A stretch of DNA of 7,348 nucleotides from CAVPEW01 sp050247895 (GTDB lineage: Bacteria > Actinomycetota > Acidimicrobiia > Acidimicrobiales > VFJN01), in assembly GCA_050247895.1 (NCBI GenBank), contig JBFWTJ010000208.1, forward strand, positions 1 through 7,348, read 5' to 3'. The notes under the pieces were generated by a model. It worked only from the letters and a program-made list of their open reading frames with translations. It made no database searches and had not been told where the DNA came from. Position 1 is the first letter of the stretch; every line of letters begins with the position of its first letter. Below, one piece after another: positions 1 through 6,196 of the stretch. The position numbers and the translations under genes are program-made.

Positions 1-1247
1 AAGGTGTCGGGCTGGAGGCCGAGCTGCTCCTTCTCCATGCCCCGTGACACGTCGCTCCAGTCGACCTCGCCCCGGTCGTCGCCCGCGGTGGACCGCACGC
101 CGCGCTGGATGGCCTCGTAGGCCTCCATGTCGTCCGGGCTGGAGAAGCCGCCCGGCCCGATGAAGGTGAGCAGGTGGTCCAGGCGCAGCGCCCGGGCTTC
201 CTCGGGCTCGCCCACCGGCGCCAGCTGCCAGACGTTCACGTCGGTGTAGTCGGGCGCGGTCGGCTCCAGCTGGCGGACCGAGATGCCCAGGATGTCGAAG
301 AGCAGCAGGTTCGGGAACACGTAGAGGATCCGGCTGGTGTCGGCCACCGCGGCGGCCCGCTCCTCGCCCAGCCGGGCGACGAGCTCGGCCCGGTTGGCCT
401 CGATCCGGGTCCGTTCGGCCTCGCCCCACGAGGGCTCCCAGTCCAGCCCGGCCCGGCCGTAGCGACCCTGGGCGATGTGCACGAAGTGGCCGTTGCCCAG
501 CGTCTTGGGGATCCCCGGGGTGCTCGAGGTGATGTACCCGGTGGTCTTGCGGTAGTCGATGAAGGTGATGTGCGTCGGGCCGAAGTGGTAGGCGTCGAGC
601 GCGTTCTCCACGGCCAGCTTCCAGTTGGCCCGCACGCCGTAGAGGTGGGTGCCGGGCACGGCCTCGAGGCCCAGGTCGCACTGGTCGGCCACCAGGTCGA
701 GGTAGTCGGCCGCCGCGCCGAGGTGCTCGGCGAGCGAGGGGACCTCGGTGGTGAACGACACGAAGACGAAGCCCCGGTGGACGCCCAGGCGGGCCACCGG
801 GCGCAGGTGCATCCGCTCCCGCAGCTCGGCGCGCGACCCGTAGGCGTCCTCGCCCGGGAGGCTCACCAGGGTGCCCTCGTTGTCGAAGGTCCACGCGTGG
901 TAGAAGCACCGGAAGAAGCGGGACGAGCCGGAGGACTCGCGGCACAGCACCGTGCCCTTGTGCGGGCAGGAGTTGTGGTACACGGCGATCTCGCCCGCCG
1001 ACGTGCGGCAGAAGATCAGCGGCCGCCCGGCCAGGGTCCGGGTCTTGAAGTCGCCCGGCGAGGGCAGCTCGCTGGCGTGGCCCAGGTAGAGCCAGCTCCG
1101 CTCCCACAGGGCCCGCCGCTCGGCCTCGAACACCTCCGGGGAGCGCAGCACGTCGCGGTGCACGAGGAAGACCTGGCGGTCGGGGTCCTCGTGGACGAAG
1201 GCGCCGGTGCGCGTCACCGGTGCCGGGGCGGGGTCAACCTGTGTCAT
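1..1247 (-). CDS. Rieske non-heme iron oxygenase, alpha (catalytic) subunit, 3'-truncated by window edge
   Basis: This encodes the catalytic subunit of a Rieske-type oxygenase, which takes electrons from a separate reductase or ferredoxin and uses O2 to hydroxylate or demethylate an organic substrate in the cytoplasm. 415 residues are visible. The Rieske [2Fe-2S] ligands are C94-x-H96 and C114-x2-H117, in the contexts SCPHKG and CFYHAWTF. The mononuclear iron site is ENALDAYHFGPTH, with H221 and H226 as ligands and D218 as the electron-bridging Asp. The third ligand is probably one of D372/D373 in SSPDDMEAYEAIQRG. Family members are usually about 420-460 residues, so only a short C-terminus is missing. 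The start is an ATG at 1245-1247 with AGGGAG (1254-1259) six bases upstream. It overlaps the preceding DUF1989 gene by 14 bases, which suggests translational coupling. The sequence style around the Rieske centre recalls p-cumate/benzoate-type alpha subunits, but the substrate cannot be read from it. No beta subunit or reductase is visible; they may lie beyond position 1. Confidence 0.93.
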   Translation of the reverse strand, partial: MTQVDPAPAPVTRTGAFVHEDPDRQVFLVHRDVLRSPEVFEAERRALWERSWLYLGHASELPSPGDFKTRTLAGRPLIFCRTSAGEIAVYHNSCPHKGTVLCRESSGSSRFFRCFYHAWTFDNEGTLVSLPGEDAYGSRAELRERMHLRPVARLGVHRGFVFVSFTTEVPSLAEHLGAAADYLDLVADQCDLGLEAVPGTHLYGVRANWKLAVENALDAYHFGPTHITFIDYRKTTGYITSSTPGIPKTLGNGHFVHIAQGRYGRAGLDWEPSWGEAERTRIEANRAELVARLGEERAAAVADTSRILYVFPNLLLFDILGISVRQLEPTAPDYTDVNVWQLAPVGEPEEARALRLDHLLTFIGPGGFSSPDDMEAYEAIQRGVRSTAGDDRGEVDWSDVSRGMEKEQLGLQPDT

Positions 1248-1944
1248 GGGGCGCTCCCTGGCTCTGGTCGTTCGGGTCCGTCCCCCCGTCGTGGCCGGCG
1301 TCGTCCGGCGCGGGCGGGAGGTGCTCGACCCGCACCGGGGTGGGGTCGAAGCCGTTGGCCGGGTTGAACCGCTGGGCGCAGTTCGACATGACCACGATCA
1401 CGTCCTGGTCGGCCCGCAGGGTCACCTGCTCGCCTGCCACGCCCGGGGCGGGGGACACGGCCAGGGTGCCGTCGGGCTCGACCGGCACGTACATGAACAG
1501 GTTGACGTTGGCCACCACGTCGCGCCGGTCCAGCCCGAACCGGGCCAGCTCGTGCACGAAGGTGTCGCGGCAGTTGGCGCTGCCGGGCTCGCCGTAGCGC
1601 AGGACGTTGATGGCCGCGCTGCAGCACCCGCCGATGGTGTCGTGGAAGCCGTAGCTGTCCTCCACGATCGTCATCAGGGGGGTGGCCTGGTCGGAGTAGA
1701 GGACCGTCCCGAGGCGCAGGAACAGCGAGCCGCCCAGCTTCATGGTGTCGCTGGCGCAGTAGCGCACGGCCGGGTCCTCGGCCGAGTAGCAGAGGAGGTC
1801 GACGGCCTGGTTGCCGTGGAGGTCGGTCACCCGGACGCGCTCGCCGGCCCGCACCAACCGGCTCCAGCCCGTCCCCGGCTCGACGACGACGTCGCGCTCG
1901 GCCTGGGCGGGCTCGCCGGCGGGGGGTTCGGTGGCGGGGGCCAC
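1234..1944 (-). CDS. DUF1989 / urea carboxylase-associated family protein
   Basis: This is a 236-residue member of the DUF1989 family (urea carboxylase- or urea amidolyase-associated proteins). Some members form the two-subunit carboxyguanidine deiminase of guanidine breakdown; others are uncharacterised. Family hallmarks visible here are the N-terminal DLHGNQAVDLL segment (residues 41-51), SYGFHDTIGGCC (98-108) and SNCAQRFNPANG (187-198). H101, C107/C108 and C189 are the likely metal ligands by family analogy. The last 25 or so residues are Asp/Gly/Pro-rich and look disordered; they overlap the start of the Rieske gene. The start is GTG at 1942-1944. The in-frame TGA of the upstream gene lies one codon before it (TGA GGC GTG), so no earlier start is possible, and with no well-spaced Shine-Dalgarno the gene is probably read by reinitiation. 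Known pathways usually carry two DUF1989 genes beside urea carboxylase; here there is one, next to an oxygenase, so the classic role is uncertain. Confidence 0.88.
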   Translation of the reverse strand: MAPATEPPAGEPAQAERDVVVEPGTGWSRLVRAGERVRVTDLHGNQAVDLLCYSAEDPAVRYCASDTMKLGGSLFLRLGTVLYSDQATPLMTIVEDSYGFHDTIGGCCSAAINVLRYGEPGSANCRDTFVHELARFGLDRRDVVANVNLFMYVPVEPDGTLAVSPAPGVAGEQVTLRADQDVIVVMSNCAQRFNPANGFDPTPVRVEHLPPAPDDAGHDGGTDPNDQSQGAPHDTG

Positions 1945-1947
1945 GCC

Positions 1948-2382
1948 TCAGTCCACCACGGCCCAGAAGCCGGCCGCCTCGATGCCCGCCACCGCGGCCC
2001 GCTCGTCGTTGTCCGACGTGTCGCCGGTGACCCCGACGGCGCCGACGACCTCGCCGCCCTCGCCGGTGGTGACCAGGACGCCGCCCGGGACGGGGATCAG
2101 CGCCCCTCCGAAGGCGGCGGTGACGGCGTTGACGAAGGTCGGCTGGGCCTCGGCCCGGGCCATGAGCGCCCGCGAGCCCATGCCCATGCCGAGGGCGCCG
2201 AAGGCCTTGCCGTGGGCGACGGCGAACCGCTGGTTGGAGGCGCCGTCGCTGCGCTCGAAGGCGGTGACGTTGCCCCCGGCGTCGAGCACCACGACCGAGA
2301 GGGGCTTCATGCCGGCCGCCTCGCCCTCGGCCAGGGCGGTGGCGATGATCGTGCGGGCCGCGGCGAGCGGGAGTGCGGTCAC
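1948..2382 (-). CDS. GlcG/HbpS-type small protein (DUF336, heme-degrading/heme-binding family)
   Basis: This is a 144-residue protein of the GlcG/HbpS (DUF336) family. It spans the whole domain: an N-terminal helix with AARTIIATAL (residues 8-17), a strand SVVVLDAGGN (29-38), a helical segment with AHGKAFGALGMG, then the typical GG-x-PVPGGV loop and GAVGVTGDTSDNDE near the C-terminus. No signal peptide is seen, so it is likely cytoplasmic, unlike secreted HbpS. Family members bind heme or small ligands, or are of unknown function; in E. coli glcG sits directly beside glcB in the glycolate operon, and the same pairing occurs here with the order reversed. The GTG start (2380-2382) shares GTGA with the malate synthase stop, and GGAGG at 2389-2393 lies six bases upstream inside the malate synthase C-terminus, so the start is well supported. 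The exact molecular role is not known. Confidence 0.88.
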   Translation of the reverse strand: MTALPLAAARTIIATALAEGEAAGMKPLSVVVLDAGGNVTAFERSDGASNQRFAVAHGKAFGALGMGMGSRALMARAEAQPTFVNAVTAAFGGALIPVPGGVLVTTGEGGEVVGAVGVTGDTSDNDERAAVAGIEAAGFWAVVD

Positions 2383-4595
2383 GGGTTGCCTCCGGGGGTC
2401 GGGTCCGAGGCGGCGTCGAGCCGCTTCCGCTCGGCGCGGTGGGCGTGCAGGATCGGTTCGGTGTAGCCGGAGGGCTGGGTGGTGCCCTCCAGGGCCAGGG
2501 CGCAGGCGGCCCGGAAGGCGGGCCCGTCGAAGGCCGGGGCCATGGGCCGGTAGCCCTCGACGTCGGCGCTCTGGCCGTCGACGACCACGGCCATGCGCTC
2601 CATGGTCGTGCGGACCTGGTCGGCGTCGACCACGCCGTGGAGCAGCCAGTTGGCGATGAGCTGGGAGGAGATGCGGCAGGTGGCCCGGTCCTCCATCAGC
2701 CCGATGCCGTGGATGTCGGGCACCTTGGAGCAGCCGATGCCCAGGTCCACCCAGCGCACGACGTAGCCGAGGATGCCCTGGGCGTCGTTGTCGAGCTCGG
2801 CCTGGACCTCCTCGGCGGTCCAGGGCGTGCCCTCGGCGACGGGCAGGGTGAGCAGGTCGTCGAGGGTCCACGCGGTCGGCGTGGCGGCCAGGGCCCGCTG
2901 GCGGGACCAGACGTCGACGCGGTGGTAGTGGGTGGCGTGCAGCGTGGCCGCGGTGGGCGAGGGCACCCAGGCGCAGCTGGCCCCGGCCTCGAGGTGGCCG
3001 ACCTTCTCGGCCAGCATGGCGGCCATCAGGTCGGGCGCGGCCCACATGCCCTTGCCGACCTGGGCCCGGCCGGGCAGCCCGCAGGCCAGGGCCACCGCCA
3101 CGTTGCGCTCCTCGTAGGCGCGGATCCAGGGCTGGGCCTTCATGTCGGCCTTGCGGACCATCGGCCCGGCCCGCATGGAGGTGTGGACCTCGTCGCCGGT
3201 GCGGTCGAGGAACCCGGTGTTGACGAAGGCCAGCCGGCGCCGGGCCGGGCGGATGCACTCCAGGAGGTTGGCCGAGGTGCGGCGCTCCTCGTCCATCAGC
3301 CCGATCTTGACGGTGTCGGGCGGCAGGCCGAGGAACTGCTCGACGTGGGCCATGACCTCCACGGTGAAGGCGACCTCGGCCGGGCCGTGGAGCTTGGGCT
3401 TGACCACGTACACCGAGCCCTCGGGGGAGTTGGCCCGGGGCCCGCGCACGTCGTGCAGTGCGCACAGCACGGTGACGGCGGCGTCGACGAGCCCCTCGAA
3501 GGCCTCCTCGCCGTCGCGGTCGGCCACCGCGGGGGTGGTCATGAGGTGGCCGACGTTGCGGACCAGGAGCAGCGCCCGGCCGCGGCGGCTCACCGGGCTG
3601 CCGTCGGGGGCGAGGTGGTGGCGGTCGTCGGCCAGGACGCGGGTGAAGGTGCGCCCGTCCTTGGTGACCTGCTCGGTGAGGTCGCCGCGCATGAGGCCGA
3701 GCCAGTTGCGGTAGGCGGCGACCTTGTCGTCGGCGTCGACGGCGGTGATCGAGTCCTCGCAGTCGACGATGGTGGTGACGGCGGCCTCGAGCAGGACGTC
3801 GGCGATGCCCGCGGCGTCGTCGGCGCCGACGGGGTGGGCCCGGTCGACGACCAGCTCGACGGCCAGCCCGTTCTGCTCCAGCAGGACGGCGGTGGGCGCG
3901 TCGGGGTTGCCGCGGTAGCCGGCGAACCGGTCGGTGTGGCGGAGCAGGCTGGTCGAGCCGTCCCGCAGGGCGACCATCAGCTCGCCGGAGGCGACGGTGT
4001 AGGCGACGGCGTCGGCGTGGCTGCCGGTGGTGAGGGGCACGACCTCGTCGAGGAAGGCCCGGGTCCACTCGATGACCCGCCGGCCCCGGGCCGGGTCGTA
4101 GGGACCGGGCGGGGCCGTGTCGCCCAGGGCGTCGGTGGCGTAGAGGGCGTCGTAGAGCGAGCCCCACCGGGCGTTGACCGCGTTGAGCGTGTAGCGGGCG
4201 TTGGAGAGGGGGACGACGAGCTGGGGCCCGGCGACGTGCGCGATCTCGTGGTCGACCCCGGGGGTCTCGACGGTGAAGGGCTCGCCCTCGGGCACGAGGT
4301 AGCCGATCTCCTCCAGGAAGGTCCGGTAGGCCGCGGCGTCGTGGGGCCGGCCGGCGTGGGCCAGGTGCCAGTCGTCGATCTGGGACTGGAGGCGGTCGCG
4401 GGTGGCGAGCAGGGCCCGGTTGCGCTCGCGGAAGCCGTTGACGAGGTCCGACAGCCCGTTCCAGAAGGCCGTCGGCTCGACGCCGGTGCCGGGCAGGGCC
4501 TCGTCGTTGACGAAGGACCAGAGGGGCTCGGCCACCGTGAGGTCGCCGACGGCGATGCCGGCGCGCGGCTTTGCGTCGTGTTCAGAGATGGTCAA
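2379..4595 (-). CDS. glcB: malate synthase G
   Basis: Malate synthase G condenses glyoxylate with acetyl-CoA to give malate and CoA, in the glyoxylate, glycolate or ureide-to-glyoxylate routes, as a cytoplasmic Mg-dependent monomer. The protein is 738 residues, close to the 723 of the E. coli enzyme. Landmark residues fall at constant offsets from E. coli numbering: catalytic Arg R346 (VRNVGHLMT), metal ligands E436 (GLMDEERRTS) and D464 (GFLDRTGDE), C622 (GCSKVPD) and catalytic base D636 (LMEDRAT). The N-terminus carries the expected ALPGTG (residues 33-38) before the FW motif. The start is taken as TTG at 4593-4595, because family similarity begins just after it, purine-rich GAGAGA lies 5-10 bases upstream, and no ATG or GTG fits. 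The open frame continues upstream to 5987 but runs antisense to the cupin gene and is not family-like. It is the first gene of the minus-strand operon. Confidence 0.96.
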   Translation of the reverse strand: MTISEHDAKPRAGIAVGDLTVAEPLWSFVNDEALPGTGVEPTAFWNGLSDLVNGFRERNRALLATRDRLQSQIDDWHLAHAGRPHDAAAYRTFLEEIGYLVPEGEPFTVETPGVDHEIAHVAGPQLVVPLSNARYTLNAVNARWGSLYDALYATDALGDTAPPGPYDPARGRRVIEWTRAFLDEVVPLTTGSHADAVAYTVASGELMVALRDGSTSLLRHTDRFAGYRGNPDAPTAVLLEQNGLAVELVVDRAHPVGADDAAGIADVLLEAAVTTIVDCEDSITAVDADDKVAAYRNWLGLMRGDLTEQVTKDGRTFTRVLADDRHHLAPDGSPVSRRGRALLLVRNVGHLMTTPAVADRDGEEAFEGLVDAAVTVLCALHDVRGPRANSPEGSVYVVKPKLHGPAEVAFTVEVMAHVEQFLGLPPDTVKIGLMDEERRTSANLLECIRPARRRLAFVNTGFLDRTGDEVHTSMRAGPMVRKADMKAQPWIRAYEERNVAVALACGLPGRAQVGKGMWAAPDLMAAMLAEKVGHLEAGASCAWVPSPTAATLHATHYHRVDVWSRQRALAATPTAWTLDDLLTLPVAEGTPWTAEEVQAELDNDAQGILGYVVRWVDLGIGCSKVPDIHGIGLMEDRATCRISSQLIANWLLHGVVDADQVRTTMERMAVVVDGQSADVEGYRPMAPAFDGPAFRAACALALEGTTQPSGYTEPILHAHRAERKRLDAASDPTPGGNP
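2389..2393 (-). promoter_or_regulatory. ribosome binding site of the GlcG-like gene
   Basis: GGAGG lies on the minus strand six bases before the GTG start at 2382, inside the last codons of malate synthase. It decides the GTG start and supports coupled translation through the GTGA overlap. Confidence 0.7.
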
Positions 4596-4606
4596 GCTGT
4601 CTCTCT

Positions 4607-4629
4607 TTATGCAACGTCGTATTGAATAA
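4607..4629. promoter_or_regulatory. AT-rich imperfect inverted repeat, candidate operator between divergent genes
   Basis: TTATGCAA (4607-4614) and TTGAATAA (4622-4629) are inverted copies matching at 7 of 8 positions, separated by seven bases. The repeat sits in an AT-rich island in an otherwise extremely GC-rich region. It is immediately upstream of the purine-rich ribosome site of malate synthase, 12 to 34 bases before that start, and about 63 bases before the divergent cupin ATG. This is the classic placement of a dimeric repressor or activator site controlling both directions. No regulator gene is in the window, so the binding protein (GntR, IclR or other) cannot be named. Promoter -35 and -10 boxes are not clear enough to place. 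Confidence 0.5.
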
Positions 4630-4682
4630 CGAGAAGAATGACCGAGCCGCGGGGATCGCGCAACACCCCGCGCCGTACTCTT

Positions 4683-4687
4683 GGAGG
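4683..4687 (+). promoter_or_regulatory. ribosome binding site of the bicupin gene
   Basis: GGAGG lies four bases before the ATG at 4692. It favours this start over the in-frame ATG at 4638, which has no Shine-Dalgarno and would add 18 Arg/Pro/Gly-rich residues. Confidence 0.6.
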
Positions 4688-4691
4688 CTGC

Positions 4692-5747
4692 ATGGGCGAC
4701 GTCGCGACAGGTGCCGGAAAGGTCCGGGCGACCGGGCGACCCGAGGGCGCCACCGCGCGGGTCGAGCTCGCCGCCGCGGCCGCGGGAGGAGTCGCCGCGG
4801 GCCTCGCGGTGGGTGCGGCGTCGGAAGGTTGGGCCGGCGAGGCCGAGTACTTCGAGTACACGCGGGCGGCCAACCCGATCGGGTCGGGCCACACGCCCCG
4901 CGTGCCCCTGGCCCGGTTCCCCGCCGCCCTCCACCGCGGCGCGCCGACCGGCCTGGTGCCGTTGGACGTGTCGGCCGACCTGGGGATCGACCGGGGCCCG
5001 GCGACCAGCCCGGGCTTGCTGGCGTCCTTCGTGCGGATCCGGGCCGGGGAGGAGGTGGCCACCGACGGGGTGGCGACCTCGGAGATGTGGTTCGTGCTGG
5101 AGGGCTCGGGGCGCACGGCCGGCGAGGGGGGTGCGGTGGCCTGGGGGGCCGGGGACGTGCTGGTGCGACCCGGTGGTACGCCCGCGGTCCACGCCGCGGA
5201 CGAGGACGCCACCCTCTACCACGTCACCGACGAGCCCCTCCTGCGCTACCTGGGCGTGGCGCCGGTGGAGGCCCGGTTCGCCCCGACCCGCTTCCCGGCC
5301 GAGCGGATCCGGGCCGAGCTCGACGCCATCGCGGCGGGTCCCCGGGCCACCGACCGCAACCGGCTCAGCGTCCTGCTCGCCGGCGCGACGCAGCCCCAGA
5401 CGCTGACCGCGACCCACGTCCTGTGGGTCATGTTCGGCCTGCTCCCCGAGGGCGCGGTGCAGCGGCCGCACCGGCACCAGTCGGTGGCCCTGGACCTGAT
5501 CGTCGACTGCGAGCCGGGGTGCTTCACGCTGGTCGGCGCCCGGCTGGACGAGCGGGGCGAGATCGTCGACCCGACCCGGGTCGACTGGGAGCCCGGTGGC
5601 GCGTTCATCACCCCGCCCGGCCTGTGGCACGCCCACGTGAACCGCTCCGGCGCGCCGGCGCACCTCCTCCCGGTCCAGGACGCCGGCTTGCAGACCTACC
5701 TGCGGTCGCTCGACATCCGCTTCGCCCCCGCCCTCCGCGCCACCTGA
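4692..5747 (+). CDS. two-domain cupin protein, gentisate dioxygenase-like
   Basis: This is a 351-residue bicupin, probably a metal-dependent oxygenase or related enzyme in the cytoplasm. The second cupin has a near-complete metal site: H260-R-H262 in PHRHQ, and a textbook motif 2, G-x5-P-x-G-x2-H-x3-N, in FITPPGLWHAHVN with H313. The usual Glu of motif 1 is absent, leaving three histidines as in gentisate 1,2-dioxygenase-type cupins. The first cupin (about 105-190) keeps the fold signature (SEMWFVLEGSG, GDVLVRPGG) but has D125/V127 where the two His should be and A165 in place of the motif 2 His, so it is probably metal-free and structural. Residues 22-45 are Ala/Gly-rich and hydrophobic; this may be a helix, a membrane-prone segment or low-complexity leader, and the family-like part begins near residue 52. 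It diverges from the malate synthase operon across a shared control region. The substrate is unknown; a strict gentisate dioxygenase assignment is not justified. Confidence 0.85.
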   Translation: MGDVATGAGKVRATGRPEGATARVELAAAAAGGVAAGLAVGAASEGWAGEAEYFEYTRAANPIGSGHTPRVPLARFPAALHRGAPTGLVPLDVSADLGIDRGPATSPGLLASFVRIRAGEEVATDGVATSEMWFVLEGSGRTAGEGGAVAWGAGDVLVRPGGTPAVHAADEDATLYHVTDEPLLRYLGVAPVEARFAPTRFPAERIRAELDAIAAGPRATDRNRLSVLLAGATQPQTLTATHVLWVMFGLLPEGAVQRPHRHQSVALDLIVDCEPGCFTLVGARLDERGEIVDPTRVDWEPGGAFITPPGLWHAHVNRSGAPAHLLPVQDAGLQTYLRSLDIRFAPALRAT

Positions 5748-5979
5748 CCGGGACGTGGTGCCGCCGGGCCTCGTCGCCGGGCGCGACCCGGGCCGATCCC
5801 GCGGTCGTCGTCCCGCCCGGCTGCGCCCGTGCGCCCCAGCCGACGGGTGGTAGGGCCGGGTCGGCACCGACGGGGCGCGCCTCGCCTCTCGCGGCTCGGC
5901 CCGGCCTGGTCCGGCGCCCGGGGCGACGAGGTCCTCCAGCTCGGCGGCCAGCGGCCGTCTGGCCCGTGCCGGCCGTGCG
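5748..5979. other. GC-rich stretch without a recognisable gene
   Basis: Both strands were read. Open frames exist only because stops are rare at this GC content, and their translations are Arg/Pro/Gly-rich with no family-like motifs. The only structure seen is the hairpin at 5784-5807. Confidence 0.5.
5784..5807 (+). terminator. possible hairpin terminator downstream of the bicupin gene
   Basis: CGACCCGGG (5784-5792) pairs with CCCG-C-GGTCG (5798-5807) as a nine-base-pair stem with one bulged C and a five-base loop, 37 bases after the cupin stop. No T-tract follows. GC-rich actinobacterial terminators often lack one, but a stem like this can arise by chance in such sequence. Confidence 0.3.
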
Positions 5980-6072
5980 CTACTCATCGACGTACGGGTT
6001 GAGGATCTGGCGGCGCCACAGGTAGGCGCGGTCGGTCGCCGTGAGCCGGGCCAGGTCGGCGGCGTCGTCCCA
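5980..6072 (-). pseudogene. C-terminal scrap of an unidentified protein
   Basis: On the minus strand about 30 sense codons run from the TGG at 6072 to a TAG at 5980-5982 and give a natural-looking C-terminus (LARLTATDRAYLWRRQ, then ILNPYVDE). An in-frame TAG at 6073-6075 cuts it off upstream; a lone ATG lies three codons before that TAG (6082-6084). It is either a gene end left by a rearrangement or a tiny ORF killed by a nonsense change. I do not recognise the family. It abuts an oppositely oriented scrap, which favours the rearrangement reading. Confidence 0.3.
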
Positions 6073-6175
6073 CTACGTCGCCATGAGCCGAGCCCGAGAC
6101 CACATCACGATCCACGCCACCGCAGACGACCACGCCCAAGCCAGAGTGATACCTGTGTCACCACGTGGTTGCTGA
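6071..6175 (+). pseudogene. relic of the C-terminus of a superfamily 1 helicase, perhaps a MobF/TraA-type relaxase
   Basis: The plus frame from 6071 reads HYVAMSRARDHITIH then ATADDHAQA, and stops at TGA 6173-6175. YVAxSRAR is the conserved motif VI of SF1 helicases (UvrD/RecD/TraI). The following hydrophobic strand and the ADDxxQA segment resemble what I recall of the C-terminus of actinobacterial relaxase-helicases. Nothing upstream of about 6068 continues the family, so only the tail remains. The scrap is less GC-extreme than the catabolic locus. An ATG at 6083 would give a 30-residue ORF with no Shine-Dalgarno; I consider this a relic, not a gene. Confidence 0.4.
6160..6169. promoter_or_regulatory. 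10-base perfect palindrome upstream of the toxin-antitoxin pair
   Basis: ACCACGTGGT is self-complementary over all ten bases and lies 23 bases before the proposed antitoxin ATG at 6192. Type II antitoxins with a DNA-binding domain usually repress their own promoter through such a palindrome, so this is a plausible autoregulatory site. Chance occurrence cannot be excluded. Confidence 0.35.
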
Positions 6176-6196
6176 TATTGCAGTTGGTGGTATGGT
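6169..6196 (+). promoter_or_regulatory. possible promoter of the toxin-antitoxin pair
   Basis: TTGCTG (6169-6174) and TATGGT (6191-6196) are 16 bases apart and resemble -35 and -10 boxes. Transcription would then begin near 6203-6204, exactly at an in-frame GTG (6204), which would make the antitoxin mRNA leaderless. The match is partial and was found by eye. Confidence 0.25.

Noticed and set aside
174..1367. Long plus-strand open frame antisense to the Rieske gene
   Set aside because: It mirrors the codon periodicity of a gene with clear catalytic motifs. Its translation is Val/Gly/Ala/His-rich with no domain.
1948..4167. 739-codon minus frame running into the GlcG-like gene
   Set aside because: Only the last 144 codons, from the GTG at 2382 with its GGAGG, are gene-like. 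The rest overlaps malate synthase in another frame.
2373..4625. 750-codon plus-strand open frame
   Set aside because: It is antisense to malate synthase G over its length. Stops are rare in this GC-rich frame, and no protein family is recognisable.
4638..4691. Upstream ATG for the bicupin
   Set aside because: No Shine-Dalgarno, and the added residues are Arg/Pro-rich. The ATG at 4692 has GGAGG in front.
2379..5987. Malate synthase frame open up to 5987 (1202 codons)
   Set aside because: The extra 460 codons run antisense to the bicupin, are Arg/Gly/Pro-rich, and family similarity starts only after the TTG at 4595.
4571..6025. 484-codon plus frame overlapping the bicupin
   Set aside because: It is an Arg/Pro-rich shadow of the cupin gene in another frame.
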